Assembly (NCBI GenBank): GCA_014729315.1
Contig: WJKD01000874.1
Span: 1-12,700 of the forward strand
Direction: 5' to 3'
DNA from: Promethearchaeota archaeon
GTDB lineage: Archaea > Asgardarchaeota > Lokiarchaeia > Sigynarchaeales > SOKP01
Length of the DNA: 12,700 bases
A program made the translations under genes and the position numbers. Each line of letters opens with the position of its first letter. The stretch's first letter is position 1. A model generated the notes under the pieces. It saw only the letters and a program-made list of their open reading frames with translations. It had not been told where the DNA came from and searched no databases. Below, piece after piece: positions 1 to 6,097 of this stretch.

Positions 1-1
1 A

Positions 2-739
2 GTTCAAAAAGAAGAACTCTCGCTAAAGTACGCAATATTAGGCGCTGAAGGATGGGCCGAATCTACGAGAAAAACGATAGAAGATCGTTTAGGTATTAAA
101 GCATACGATAATTACGGACTTACCGAAGCGTGGGGACCTGGTGTAAGCGTAGAATGTCAAGAACAAGATGGATTACACTTATGGTCGGACTATTTTTATC
201 CCGAAATTGTTAACCCAAAAACAGGTGAAGTCTTGTCGGAGGGCGAGACCGGCGAGCTAGTTTTAACAAGCTTATACAAAGAAGCTTTACCGATTTTTAG
301 ATATAGAACTGGTGATATCACTTCTTTAAGAAGGAGCGAATGTCCTTGTGGAAGAACTGGATTCATAATTGACCGTATCAAAGGAAGAAAGGACGATATG
401 CATGTCATAAAAGGAGTAAACGTATATCCCTCAATGATCGAAGAAGAAATTTTCAACTTGTCTGAATATTTCACCGATATCTATTTAATCATCTACCATA
501 CGGTTGGCGTCATGGATCAGGTAACAGTTAATGTAGAAGTAAAGGCGGGGGTTAATTCTGACAAAGCCAAAGAGGAATTAGAAAAAAATCTCCTTGAAGC
601 AACCTTTCTAAGGATTGATGTTCAAACCTTCCCTCCTGGGGCTTTACCTCGCCAAGAAGGTAAGGCAGTCCGATGTCAAGATCTGAGAGATAGGCCAGAT
701 GGGTACAAAGGATGGCTCAAAATGATGCAGGGCAAATAA
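2..739 (+). CDS. paaK: Phenylacetate-CoA ligase family protein (PaaK-like), C-terminal 245 residues, 5' end outside window
   Basis: An AMP-forming ligase that adenylates a carboxylic acid (phenylacetate or related arylacetate) and transfers the acyl group to CoA in the cytoplasm. The reading frame is open from base 2, so the gene enters from the left; the N-terminal part with the SSGTTGKP-type phosphate loop is missing here. Visible ANL-superfamily motifs, numbered from the first codon in the window: YGLTE (38-42), a canonical RYRTGD, a CPCGRTG cysteine pair typical of PaaK, a hinge GRKDDM, and PRQEGKA carrying the catalytic C-terminal lysine. It aligns along its length with the complete paralogue at 3096-4403 but keeps the normal YRTGD motif that the other has altered. 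It converges on the symporter gene. Family call is firm; whether the substrate is phenylacetate or another acid cannot be seen. Confidence 0.9.
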   Translation, partial: VQKEELSLKYAILGAEGWAESTRKTIEDRLGIKAYDNYGLTEAWGPGVSVECQEQDGLHLWSDYFYPEIVNPKTGEVLSEGETGELVLTSLYKEALPIFRYRTGDITSLRRSECPCGRTGFIIDRIKGRKDDMHVIKGVNVYPSMIEEEIFNLSEYFTDIYLIIYHTVGVMDQVTVNVEVKAGVNSDKAKEELEKNLLEATFLRIDVQTFPPGALPRQEGKAVRCQDLRDRPDGYKGWLKMMQGK

Positions 740-753
740 ATTGATCAAAAAAA

Positions 754-775
754 TTTTATTTTTTCTTAATTTTTT
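754..775 (+). terminator. T-rich terminator of the upstream paaK-like gene
   Basis: Runs of four, six and six T (754-757, 759-764, 770-775) begin 15 bases after the stop codon in the gap between two convergent genes. Archaeal RNA polymerase terminates at such T-tracts without needing a hairpin. The position fits a terminator; no experimental support. Confidence 0.55.
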
Positions 776-817
776 CCGATTTAAAGATTTCATTTAATTA
801 TTTAAAAAAGAAGGTAT

Positions 818-865
818 AAAAAAAAATTTAAAATTTTTTGTTTGAATATTTGGTTTTCAAATATT
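818..865 (-). terminator. Hairpin plus T-tract terminator of the symporter gene
   Basis: Read on the minus strand, a perfect 8-bp inverted repeat (AATATTTG at 845-852 with CAAATATT at 858-865, 5-base loop) reaches into the symporter stop codon. It is followed by nine consecutive T (complement of the A-run at 818-826). Together with the plus-strand T-tracts at 754-775 this makes a two-way terminator between convergent genes. Confidence 0.55.
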
Positions 866-2502
866 TATTCTTCTGACTTGCCTCGTCTCATAACATCAAA
901 TATTTCCTTCAAAAACTCTGAGCTTGGTTTAGATTTAGGTGTTAACTTTGATATTACAGGAAATGCGATTAGAGCGATTATTTGGGAGACTATAAATTCG
1001 TGGACTGAACCAATCGTAATTACCATCCAAGGTGTTACTAAAATCGGAAATCTTGCGATTGCTCCTAGAACTCCTGGATAAGTTAAACCAACAGCTGCCC
1101 ATGCGGCAGATCCTCTAAATAATAGGAACCATAATATTGCTGAGATTAATGCTGCTGCGCCACTCCCAATAACTGCCTTTGATGTTCCTTTATCCCAGAA
1201 TAAACCAAACACATAAGGGATTAAGATGGTTGAAGCCATCGCTGCCCAGGCAAACATACATAAAGCAAGCACTGCACCTGGTTTGAGTAATGCTAAGAAT
1301 ACAGCAATTACTACTAATGCTGTTGTCGTTATTTTAGTGATATATAAAGTTCTATCGTCGCTTGCGCCTGTCTTTGTTTGATATACATCAATAGAAAATC
1401 CACTCGCCGCAATCATTATAACTTTTTCTCCTGTAGTTAAGGAAGCTGCAGTTATTGCCGCCATAAATAACCCAATTAATATGGGGGGTAAAACTGCAAT
1501 CATTAGAAACGGTACTGCCGCTTCTCCTGCTCCTGCTGCTATTGTATTATATGTTGCTTTATCGTTTTTAAAGAAATATGCTCTTGCAATAGCTCCGTTA
1601 AACCAAGCAAAAATTGCGACCAGAAACGCCCATACACACGAAAATACTAATCCCCATCGAATGGAACGCTGTTTTTCGGCAGTGTAGAATCTGGTGATCA
1701 TCTGGGGCATTCCCCATACACCGAAGGATGTGACGAGAATATAACCAATCACTCCAAATCCTCCAGCACCAGGGAAGGTAGTCAATGCTCCACTTCCCAA
1801 TCGTTCTTTGGTCTCTATTTCTCCGAGTGTAACTAAAAATGCATCAAATCCACCAATAGCTATAATTCCGAAGAAGAAGATACATAGAACACCGGTCAAC
1901 ATAATTATACTCTCAGCAGCATCCGTCCAAATTGCACCATGGGCGCCACCAACATTCAGATAAACGATTGTTATACCTCCACAAATAATTACTGCGATAG
2001 GATATGCTAAAGGATTACCTGGCATCGCAACGGATAATAACAGACTTAAACCCATGTAAATGGAGACTAAATAAATTGTCTCGAAGAACAATATGACTAC
2101 TGATGTAAATGTTTGAATTTTTGGATCTTTATATCTCTTACTTAAAAACTGAGGAACCGTCATTGACTCAAAATGGGTTCCTAAGGACTTAGTTCTTGAG
2201 CCAAATAAGACAAAGACTAAGAAAACTCCGACCAGAACATCAATAGCCGCAACCCAGACTACACCAATACCCCAGAGCCATGAAAACTGACCTCCACCAA
2301 CGATCATCACTGCGGAAAAATAAGTTACTCCAAATGATAACCCAAGTAAAAGAGGACCAATTTTTCTGCCTGCAACCATAAAGTCTTCTAAAGTTTTTGT
2401 CTTCCTCTTAGCATAAAATCCAGCAACAGCAAGAAATATCAAATACGCAACGATCACTATCCAAAACATCCATTCGTATCCTGTTGCTCCTTGCATCAAC
2501 AT
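865..2502 (-). CDS. Sodium:solute symporter family (SSS) transporter
   Basis: A 545-residue polytopic membrane protein of the PutP/vSGLT-like solute:sodium symporter family, which uses the Na+ gradient for uptake of small solutes. Hydrophobic segments run from about residue 10 to 520 (roughly 13 expected). Family signatures: GGAHGAIWTDAAESII at 185-200 (the GG..A.WTD block) and AAITAASLTTGEK at 348-360, where T356 and T357 fall at the positions of the Na2-site hydroxyl residues of PutP. The C-terminus is a charged cytoplasmic tail. The ATG at 2502 is preceded by GAGGTG (2516-2511) at 8-base spacing, inside the end of the small upstream gene, so the two are probably translationally coupled. 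Substrate is not readable from sequence; its position between two PaaK genes suggests an organic acid such as phenylacetate, but that is inference. Confidence 0.92.
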   Translation of the reverse strand: MLMQGATGYEWMFWIVIVAYLIFLAVAGFYAKRKTKTLEDFMVAGRKIGPLLLGLSFGVTYFSAVMIVGGGQFSWLWGIGVVWVAAIDVLVGVFLVFVLFGSRTKSLGTHFESMTVPQFLSKRYKDPKIQTFTSVVILFFETIYLVSIYMGLSLLLSVAMPGNPLAYPIAVIICGGITIVYLNVGGAHGAIWTDAAESIIMLTGVLCIFFFGIIAIGGFDAFLVTLGEIETKERLGSGALTTFPGAGGFGVIGYILVTSFGVWGMPQMITRFYTAEKQRSIRWGLVFSCVWAFLVAIFAWFNGAIARAYFFKNDKATYNTIAAGAGEAAVPFLMIAVLPPILIGLFMAAITAASLTTGEKVIMIAASGFSIDVYQTKTGASDDRTLYITKITTTALVVIAVFLALLKPGAVLALCMFAWAAMASTILIPYVFGLFWDKGTSKAVIGSGAAALISAILWFLLFRGSAAWAAVGLTYPGVLGAIARFPILVTPWMVITIGSVHEFIVSQIIALIAFPVISKLTPKSKPSSEFLKEIFDVMRRGKSEE

Positions 2503-2505
2503 TTT

Positions 2506-2619
2506 TTAGGCACCTCTTGGTTTTCTATATAATATTGTATATATAATAGAAAGAATCACAGTCACAATTCCAACTATGATACCAAGTGTAATAGTCCAAT
2601 GTAATGTAGCTAATAACAT
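2506..2619 (-). CDS. 37-residue single-span membrane protein, probable small accessory subunit of the SSS symporter
   Basis: Found by reading the minus strand upstream of the symporter. ATG at 2619, stop TAA at 2508-2506, only three bases before the symporter ATG. The product starts MLLATLHWTITLGII and is one uninterrupted hydrophobic helix of about 25 residues (about 8-32) followed by a short basic tail, YRKPRGA. A GGTG Shine-Dalgarno core lies at 2631-2628, 8 bases before the ATG, and the gene's own last codons contain the symporter's GAGGTG site. Very small one-helix proteins encoded just upstream of SSS symporters are known in bacteria and archaea; size, topology and position match, but I cannot confirm homology. 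The overlap of its 3' end with the next ribosome-binding site suggests fixed-ratio translation. Confidence 0.7.
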   Translation of the reverse strand: MLLATLHWTITLGIIVGIVTVILSIIYTILYRKPRGA

Positions 2620-2679
2620 GTGTTTTACACCATTTATACTTTTTTTGTTATTTTTTCTGTTTTTATAATATTTGAAAAG

Positions 2680-2699
2680 AATGGGAAAAACTTCCCATT
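2680..2699. promoter_or_regulatory. Perfect 8-bp inverted repeat at the predicted start of the symporter transcript
   Basis: AATGGGAA (2680-2687), a 4-base spacer, then TTCCCATT (2692-2699). It lies immediately downstream of the minus-strand TATA box at 2730-2721, where transcription should begin near 2699. It could be an operator for a dimeric repressor or a hairpin at the 5' end of the leader; it is among the few G/C-containing features in this A/T-rich stretch. Confidence 0.45.
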
Positions 2700-2720
2700 A
2701 GTGTTAATTTAAACTAAGTT

Positions 2721-2738
2721 ATATATAAAACTTTAAAA
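2721..2738 (-). promoter_or_regulatory. BRE/TATA-like promoter of the small protein-symporter operon
   Basis: On the minus strand, TTTTAAAG (2738-2731) followed by TTTTATATAT (2730-2721) resembles an archaeal BRE plus TATA box. Initiation about 25 bases downstream (near 2699) would give an 80-base leader before the ATG at 2619. Confidence 0.45.
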
Positions 2739-3018
2739 ACCTTTTTTTTTGTAGATAATATTCTTGTGATACTAATTATGGTTCAATTGGATGATTTTAT
2801 AAGGAGTGTGACAAATTGACAAAATTTGCTTTACATAATTATTTATTAGCTTGACCTAAAATATCCCCTTTTCTTACGTTCCCACTTTTTTCCCATTAAC
2901 CTTCTAAGCCTATTGTTAATTTCAAATTCCCAAATTGAATTTGAAAAAACCGTATTATTTATTTTATTAAATTCACCCTCGAATTTTTCGCTGTTTTGTT
3001 AGATGGATTAAAAAAATG
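2739..3018. other. Divergent intergenic region with a 10-bp inverted repeat and several TTCCCA hexamers
   Basis: No supported gene. Structure seen: a perfect 10-bp inverted repeat (2920-2929 with 2937-2946, 7-base spacer) and TTCCCA at 2879, 2890 and 2927, in addition to the TGGGAA/TTCCCA pair at 2682/2692. Two tiny reading frames near 2778 and 2818 (13 and 12 codons) are not convincing. The region probably holds control sites for the divergent symporter and paaK units. Confidence 0.4.
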
Positions 3019-3032
3019 AAAAAATTTTAATA
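3018..3032 (+). promoter_or_regulatory. Possible BRE/TATA promoter of the paaK-ACT operon
   Basis: GAAAAAA followed by TTTTAATA (3025-3032) resembles an archaeal BRE/TATA element; transcription would start around 3055, giving a leader of about 40 bases. The same TTTTAATA octamer is at 6071-6078 ahead of iorB. The surrounding DNA is so A/T-rich that chance matches are common. Confidence 0.35.
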
Positions 3033-3095
3033 GTGAAGTATGTTATTTTTTTCATTATTAAACACGAATCTAAATTTAATCGAGATTGAGATAAG

Positions 3096-4403
3096 ATGGT
3101 TCATTATTGGAATGAAAAAGCGGAAACTATGCCCCGGGACGAGTTAGAGAAGCTACAAGGGCAAAAATTAAGAAAATTAGCGGAGTATGTTAACGAGAAT
3201 GTAGAATTTTACAATAAAAAATTTAAAGAAATGGATATCTCACCAGCTGATATAAAAAGCATTGAAGATATTACAAAATTACCACTTACGTGGAAGACAG
3301 ATTTAAGAGATCATTATCCATTTGGATTGAACGCAGTAGCAATGGACAATATAATCCGAATACACGCATCTTCCGGTACTACTGGTAAACCTACGGTTGT
3401 GTCTTATACAAAAAAGGATATAGACGACTGGACCGAATTAATGGCGAGAACAGTAGTAGCACCAGGAATTACAAAAAGTGATGTCGTTCAAAATGCTTAT
3501 GGCTATGGTCTTTTTACTGGGGGACTTGGTTTTCATTATGGAGCTGAGAAGGTTGGATGTTCTGTTATTCCCATTTCAGGTGGTAATACTGAGCGCCAAT
3601 TAATGATTATGCAAGATTTCGAGTCAACAGTGTTAACTTGTACTCCAAGTTATGCTCTTTATATAGCAGAATATGCAAAAAATGAAGGGATCGATGTGGA
3701 AAAATTAGCTTTAAAAAAAGCCATCTGTGGGGCTGAACCTTGGTCTGATAATCTAAGAAAACAAATCGAAAAGATCTTACATATTGACGCTTACGACATT
3801 TATGGTTTAAGTGAGATTTATGGACCAGGAGTTTCAGTCGAATGCGAAGAAAAAAATGGGATGCACATCTGGGAAGATTTTTTTATTGTCGAAGTCTTAG
3901 ATAAAAAGACCTGGGAACCAGTGAGCGAGGGAGAGGAAGGCGTTTTAGCTTTTACAACATTGGAAAAAACGGGAATCCCTTTAATTAGATATATAACTTA
4001 CGACATAGCGACTTTTACAAAAGAAAAATGCGCGTGTGGAAGGACTTGCGGTCGAATGAGCAAAGTCACAGGTAGAGCTGATGATATGCTTATAGTAAGG
4101 GGAATCAATGTGTTTCCAAGTCAGATTGAGCACGTACTCTCTTCAATTCCAGGGGTTGCTGGTTATTATCAAATTATAATCGACAGAGACATCATAGATT
4201 CACTTGAGGTTCAAGTTGAGTTAACGCCAGATACATTTTCTGACGAAATGAAGGTACTTGAGAAGTTTAAAAAACAAATAGAGTTGAAATTATATAATAC
4301 TCTCCAAGTTAGGGCAGATGTTGAATTAGTGTCTCCAGGAACCCTTCCAAGAACCGAGGGAAAAGCAAAACATGTTATAGATAAACGCACTAAAAATATA
4401 TAG
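3096..4403 (+). CDS. paaK: Phenylacetate-CoA ligase (AMP-forming), PaaK family
   Basis: A complete 435-residue ligase, the usual length for PaaK, with the typical opening (YWNEKAETMPRDEL). It would convert an arylacetate, ATP and CoA to the aryl-CoA ester, AMP and pyrophosphate. Motifs: phosphate loop SSGTTGKPT (92-100), YGLSE (236-240), CACGRTC (312-318), hinge GRADDM (326-331), and PRTEGKA with catalytic Lys423. Odd: the normally conserved Y-R-T-(G/R)-D block reads YITYD (299-303); the ribose-binding Asp303 is kept but the neighbouring Arg and Gly/Arg are replaced by Ile and Tyr, unlike the paralogue at the left edge. There is no clear Shine-Dalgarno site before the ATG. Its stop codon overlaps the strong ribosome-binding site of the ACT gene, so the two form an operon. 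Substrate may differ from phenylacetate. Confidence 0.93.
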   Translation: MVHYWNEKAETMPRDELEKLQGQKLRKLAEYVNENVEFYNKKFKEMDISPADIKSIEDITKLPLTWKTDLRDHYPFGLNAVAMDNIIRIHASSGTTGKPTVVSYTKKDIDDWTELMARTVVAPGITKSDVVQNAYGYGLFTGGLGFHYGAEKVGCSVIPISGGNTERQLMIMQDFESTVLTCTPSYALYIAEYAKNEGIDVEKLALKKAICGAEPWSDNLRKQIEKILHIDAYDIYGLSEIYGPGVSVECEEKNGMHIWEDFFIVEVLDKKTWEPVSEGEEGVLAFTTLEKTGIPLIRYITYDIATFTKEKCACGRTCGRMSKVTGRADDMLIVRGINVFPSQIEHVLSSIPGVAGYYQIIIDRDIIDSLEVQVELTPDTFSDEMKVLEKFKKQIELKLYNTLQVRADVELVSPGTLPRTEGKAKHVIDKRTKNI

Positions 4404-4408
4404 GAGGT
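4402..4408 (+). promoter_or_regulatory. Strong Shine-Dalgarno site of the first ACT gene, overlapping the paaK stop
   Basis: AGGAGGT lies 8 bases before the ATG at 4417 and shares its first two bases with the TAG stop of paaK (4401-4403). This is the best ribosome-binding site on the plus strand and implies translational coupling. Confidence 0.8.
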
Positions 4409-4416
4409 ATAAATAA

Positions 4417-4827
4417 ATGATAAAACAAATTTCCGTCTTTTTACCGAATACTCCAGGAGTTTTAGCCAAATTTACAAAAACTCTAATGGAAAAAAATATC
4501 AACATGCGAGCTATGACCGTCGCTGAAACCGCTGATTATGGAATCTTACGAATGGTTGTTGATCAAACTAATAAAGCCGTAGACATTCTAAAGAAAGAAA
4601 ATTATCTGGTTTCCCTAACAGATGTTTTAGCTGTTGATATTCCAGATAGACCAGGTGCTCTTCACGAAATCGCGGAGATTTTAGGTGAAAATGATATAAA
4701 CATTGAATATATATACTCTTCGACCGTCCTTAAGGAAGAGGCAATTATTGTCTTGAGGGTCGATAATAACGATAAGGCAATAGAAATTTTAGAAAGTAAA
4801 GGAATTAAGCTCGTGGACGAGATGTAA
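4417..4827 (+). CDS. Tandem ACT-domain protein 1 (likely amino-acid-binding regulator)
   Basis: A 136-residue protein made of two ACT domains and nothing else: domain 1 about 1-68 (FLPNTPGVLAKF at 8-19), domain 2 about 69-136 (DIPDRPGALHEI at 74-85). Both keep the (N/D)xPGxL turn that commonly contacts the amino-acid ligand. ACT proteins of this size bind amino acids and act as small allosteric regulators; such double-ACT proteins are often encoded beside PaaK and IorAB in archaea and anaerobic bacteria. Coupled to the preceding paaK gene with a 13-base gap, so it plausibly senses an aromatic amino acid or arylacetate. Of the three paralogues in this window it is the only one with both ligand motifs intact. 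The ligand itself is not predictable. Confidence 0.88.
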   Translation: MIKQISVFLPNTPGVLAKFTKTLMEKNINMRAMTVAETADYGILRMVVDQTNKAVDILKKENYLVSLTDVLAVDIPDRPGALHEIAEILGENDINIEYIYSSTVLKEEAIIVLRVDNNDKAIEILESKGIKLVDEM

Positions 4828-4856
4828 TTTTTCTTTTTAATCAATTTCTTTTTTTT
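4828..4856 (+). terminator. T-rich terminator of the paaK-ACT unit
   Basis: T-tracts of five, five and eight (4828-4832, 4834-4838, 4849-4856) begin directly after the stop of the first ACT gene, as expected of an archaeal terminator, and separate it from the next ACT gene. Confidence 0.55.
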
Positions 4857-4943
4857 ATTAATTATTCAGAAATCTTAAAACTAAAATAGATTGAAAAATA
4901 TCTTTCATTACTGTTAAGTAAAATAGTTATAATAAAAGGAAAA

Positions 4944-5363
4944 ATGTTTAAGCAACTAAGTGTATATTTGCGAAATACACCTGGAGAACTAAGTAAATTT
5001 TGTAGCCTATTAATTGAACACGATATAGAGATTAGAGCGATCACAGTTGCAGAAAGTGAAAAATATGGATTGATTTTGCTTCTGGTAGATAAACCTGATG
5101 ACTGTATTGATTTATTAGATAAAGAACAATATTCCGTGTCTTTGACAATGGTCCTTGCTGTAAAAATAGATTCGGAAAATAACACGAAAGGTCTTCGAGA
5201 AATTTCAAAATTATTAGGAGATAATAATGTTAACATTGATTACTTATACTCTACTTTAGTAAAAGATGAGTCTTTAATAATATTGAAAGTCGACGATAAT
5301 AAAAAAGCTCAAGAAGTTCTTGAAAAAAGCGGATTTATTTTCGAAAATCGACATTCAGTTTAA
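4944..5363 (+). CDS. Tandem ACT-domain protein 2 (paralogue)
   Basis: A 139-residue double-ACT protein, clearly a paralogue of the 4417-4827 product: LRNTPGELSKF (9-19), ITVAESEKYGLI (33-44) and VNIDYLYST (96-104) match in place. Domain 1 keeps the NTPGxL turn. Domain 2 has lost the DRPG turn; the stretch is ENNTKGLREI (78-87), two residues longer, so ligand binding in that half is probably changed or absent. It follows a T-rich terminator by about 90 bases and lacks a good Shine-Dalgarno site (only AAAGGA nearby), so it may have its own promoter and a short-leader or leaderless transcript. Likely a small amino-acid sensor; partner unknown. Confidence 0.85.
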   Translation: MFKQLSVYLRNTPGELSKFCSLLIEHDIEIRAITVAESEKYGLILLLVDKPDDCIDLLDKEQYSVSLTMVLAVKIDSENNTKGLREISKLLGDNNVNIDYLYSTLVKDESLIILKVDDNKKAQEVLEKSGFIFENRHSV

Positions 5364-5452
5364 TGATAAGATCTCATTATCAAATATTAAAAAGTTAAAA
5401 AATCTTGTTGCAAGTTAAAATAAATTAAAAAATAGAATCGGAACTGATTAGG

Positions 5453-5866
5453 ATGATAACAGAAATAAGTATATTTCTACCCAACGAACCTGGTATTCTA
5501 GCGGGATTTGTAGATTTGATGAGAGAAAATAACGTAAATATAAGAGGAATCTCGGTTGCAGAAACCGCTGATTATGGTCTATTATCTATTATTGTAGATA
5601 AATCAGAGACATGCATAGACTTATTAAAAGAAAATGAATTTGATTATTCAGCAAAACAAGTATTAGCAGTCAAGATCTCAGATGATTTAAAGTCCTTATT
5701 TACTATTGCTAATGTTATGGGAAATAATGATGTTAATATTGAGTATTTATACACCACAGTGGTGAATAATATCCAATATATGGTTCTCAGAGTGGATAAT
5801 TTGGAAAAAGGCGTTAAAGTCGTCAGAGAAGAAGGATTTGATCTCTTGGAAGGAGAGCAATTATAA
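5453..5866 (+). CDS. Tandem ACT-domain protein 3 (paralogue)
   Basis: A 137-residue double-ACT protein. Domain 1 has FLPNEPGILAGF (8-19) and VAETADYGLL (35-44), almost the same as paralogue 1. Domain 2 (about 69-137) keeps the fold-defining NDVNIEYLYTT (92-102), but its ligand turn is replaced by SDDLKSLFTI (76-85) with no Pro-Gly, so this half looks structural. There is no Shine-Dalgarno site at normal spacing; A/T-rich TATA-like sequence at about 5415-5436 suggests a short leader. It sits 89 bases after paralogue 2 and 231 bases before iorB. The three copies probably arose by local duplication and now have different ligand sets or form heteromers; this is inference. Confidence 0.85.
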   Translation: MITEISIFLPNEPGILAGFVDLMRENNVNIRGISVAETADYGLLSIIVDKSETCIDLLKENEFDYSAKQVLAVKISDDLKSLFTIANVMGNNDVNIEYLYTTVVNNIQYMVLRVDNLEKGVKVVREEGFDLLEGEQL

Positions 5867-6070
5867 TATTTATGTAAATAATGCCGATAATCTGTTTTAA
5901 TAAAAGAAATTTATATAAATTCTCTTATTGCTCATACTTCAAGATATTATTAAATCTTAATAGATAGGATTAATTTGATTTCACGATAAAACAAGTAAAA
6001 ATAAAAATTACCCTAGATTTTTTTATTAAAATTTAGATTCAGATTATTATTTTTTCGCCATTTCATTATA

Positions 6071-6078
6071 TTTTAATA
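6071..6078 (+). promoter_or_regulatory. TATA-like box of iorBA, consistent with a leaderless transcript
   Basis: TTTTAATA is centred about 23 bases before the ATG at 6098, near the TATA-to-start distance expected in archaea if transcription begins at or very near the start codon. There is no Shine-Dalgarno site ahead of iorB, which agrees with leaderless initiation. Confidence 0.4.
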
Positions 6079-6097
6079 AAAATAGAATTTGGTTTTA

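Noticed and set aside
842..1081. Plus-strand open frame of 79 codons
   Set aside because: Lies wholly within the minus-strand symporter gene and has no recognisable features; it is a shadow frame.
2778..2857. Two tiny plus-strand frames (13 and 12 codons), the second with an AAGGAG site before a TTG
   Set aside because: Too short, no conserved feature, and A/T-rich DNA gives such frames by chance.
5364..5382. 6-bp hairpin just after the second ACT gene
   Set aside because: Short, A/T-rich and without a T-tract, so not a convincing terminator.
5908..5921. Perfect 14-base palindrome AATTTATATAAATT between ACT 3 and iorB
   Set aside because: Composed only of A/T and likely a TATA-like or chance palindrome; too far from iorB to assign a role.
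5881..5967. 28-codon plus-strand frame in the gap before iorB
   Set aside because: No Shine-Dalgarno site, random-looking composition, no motif.
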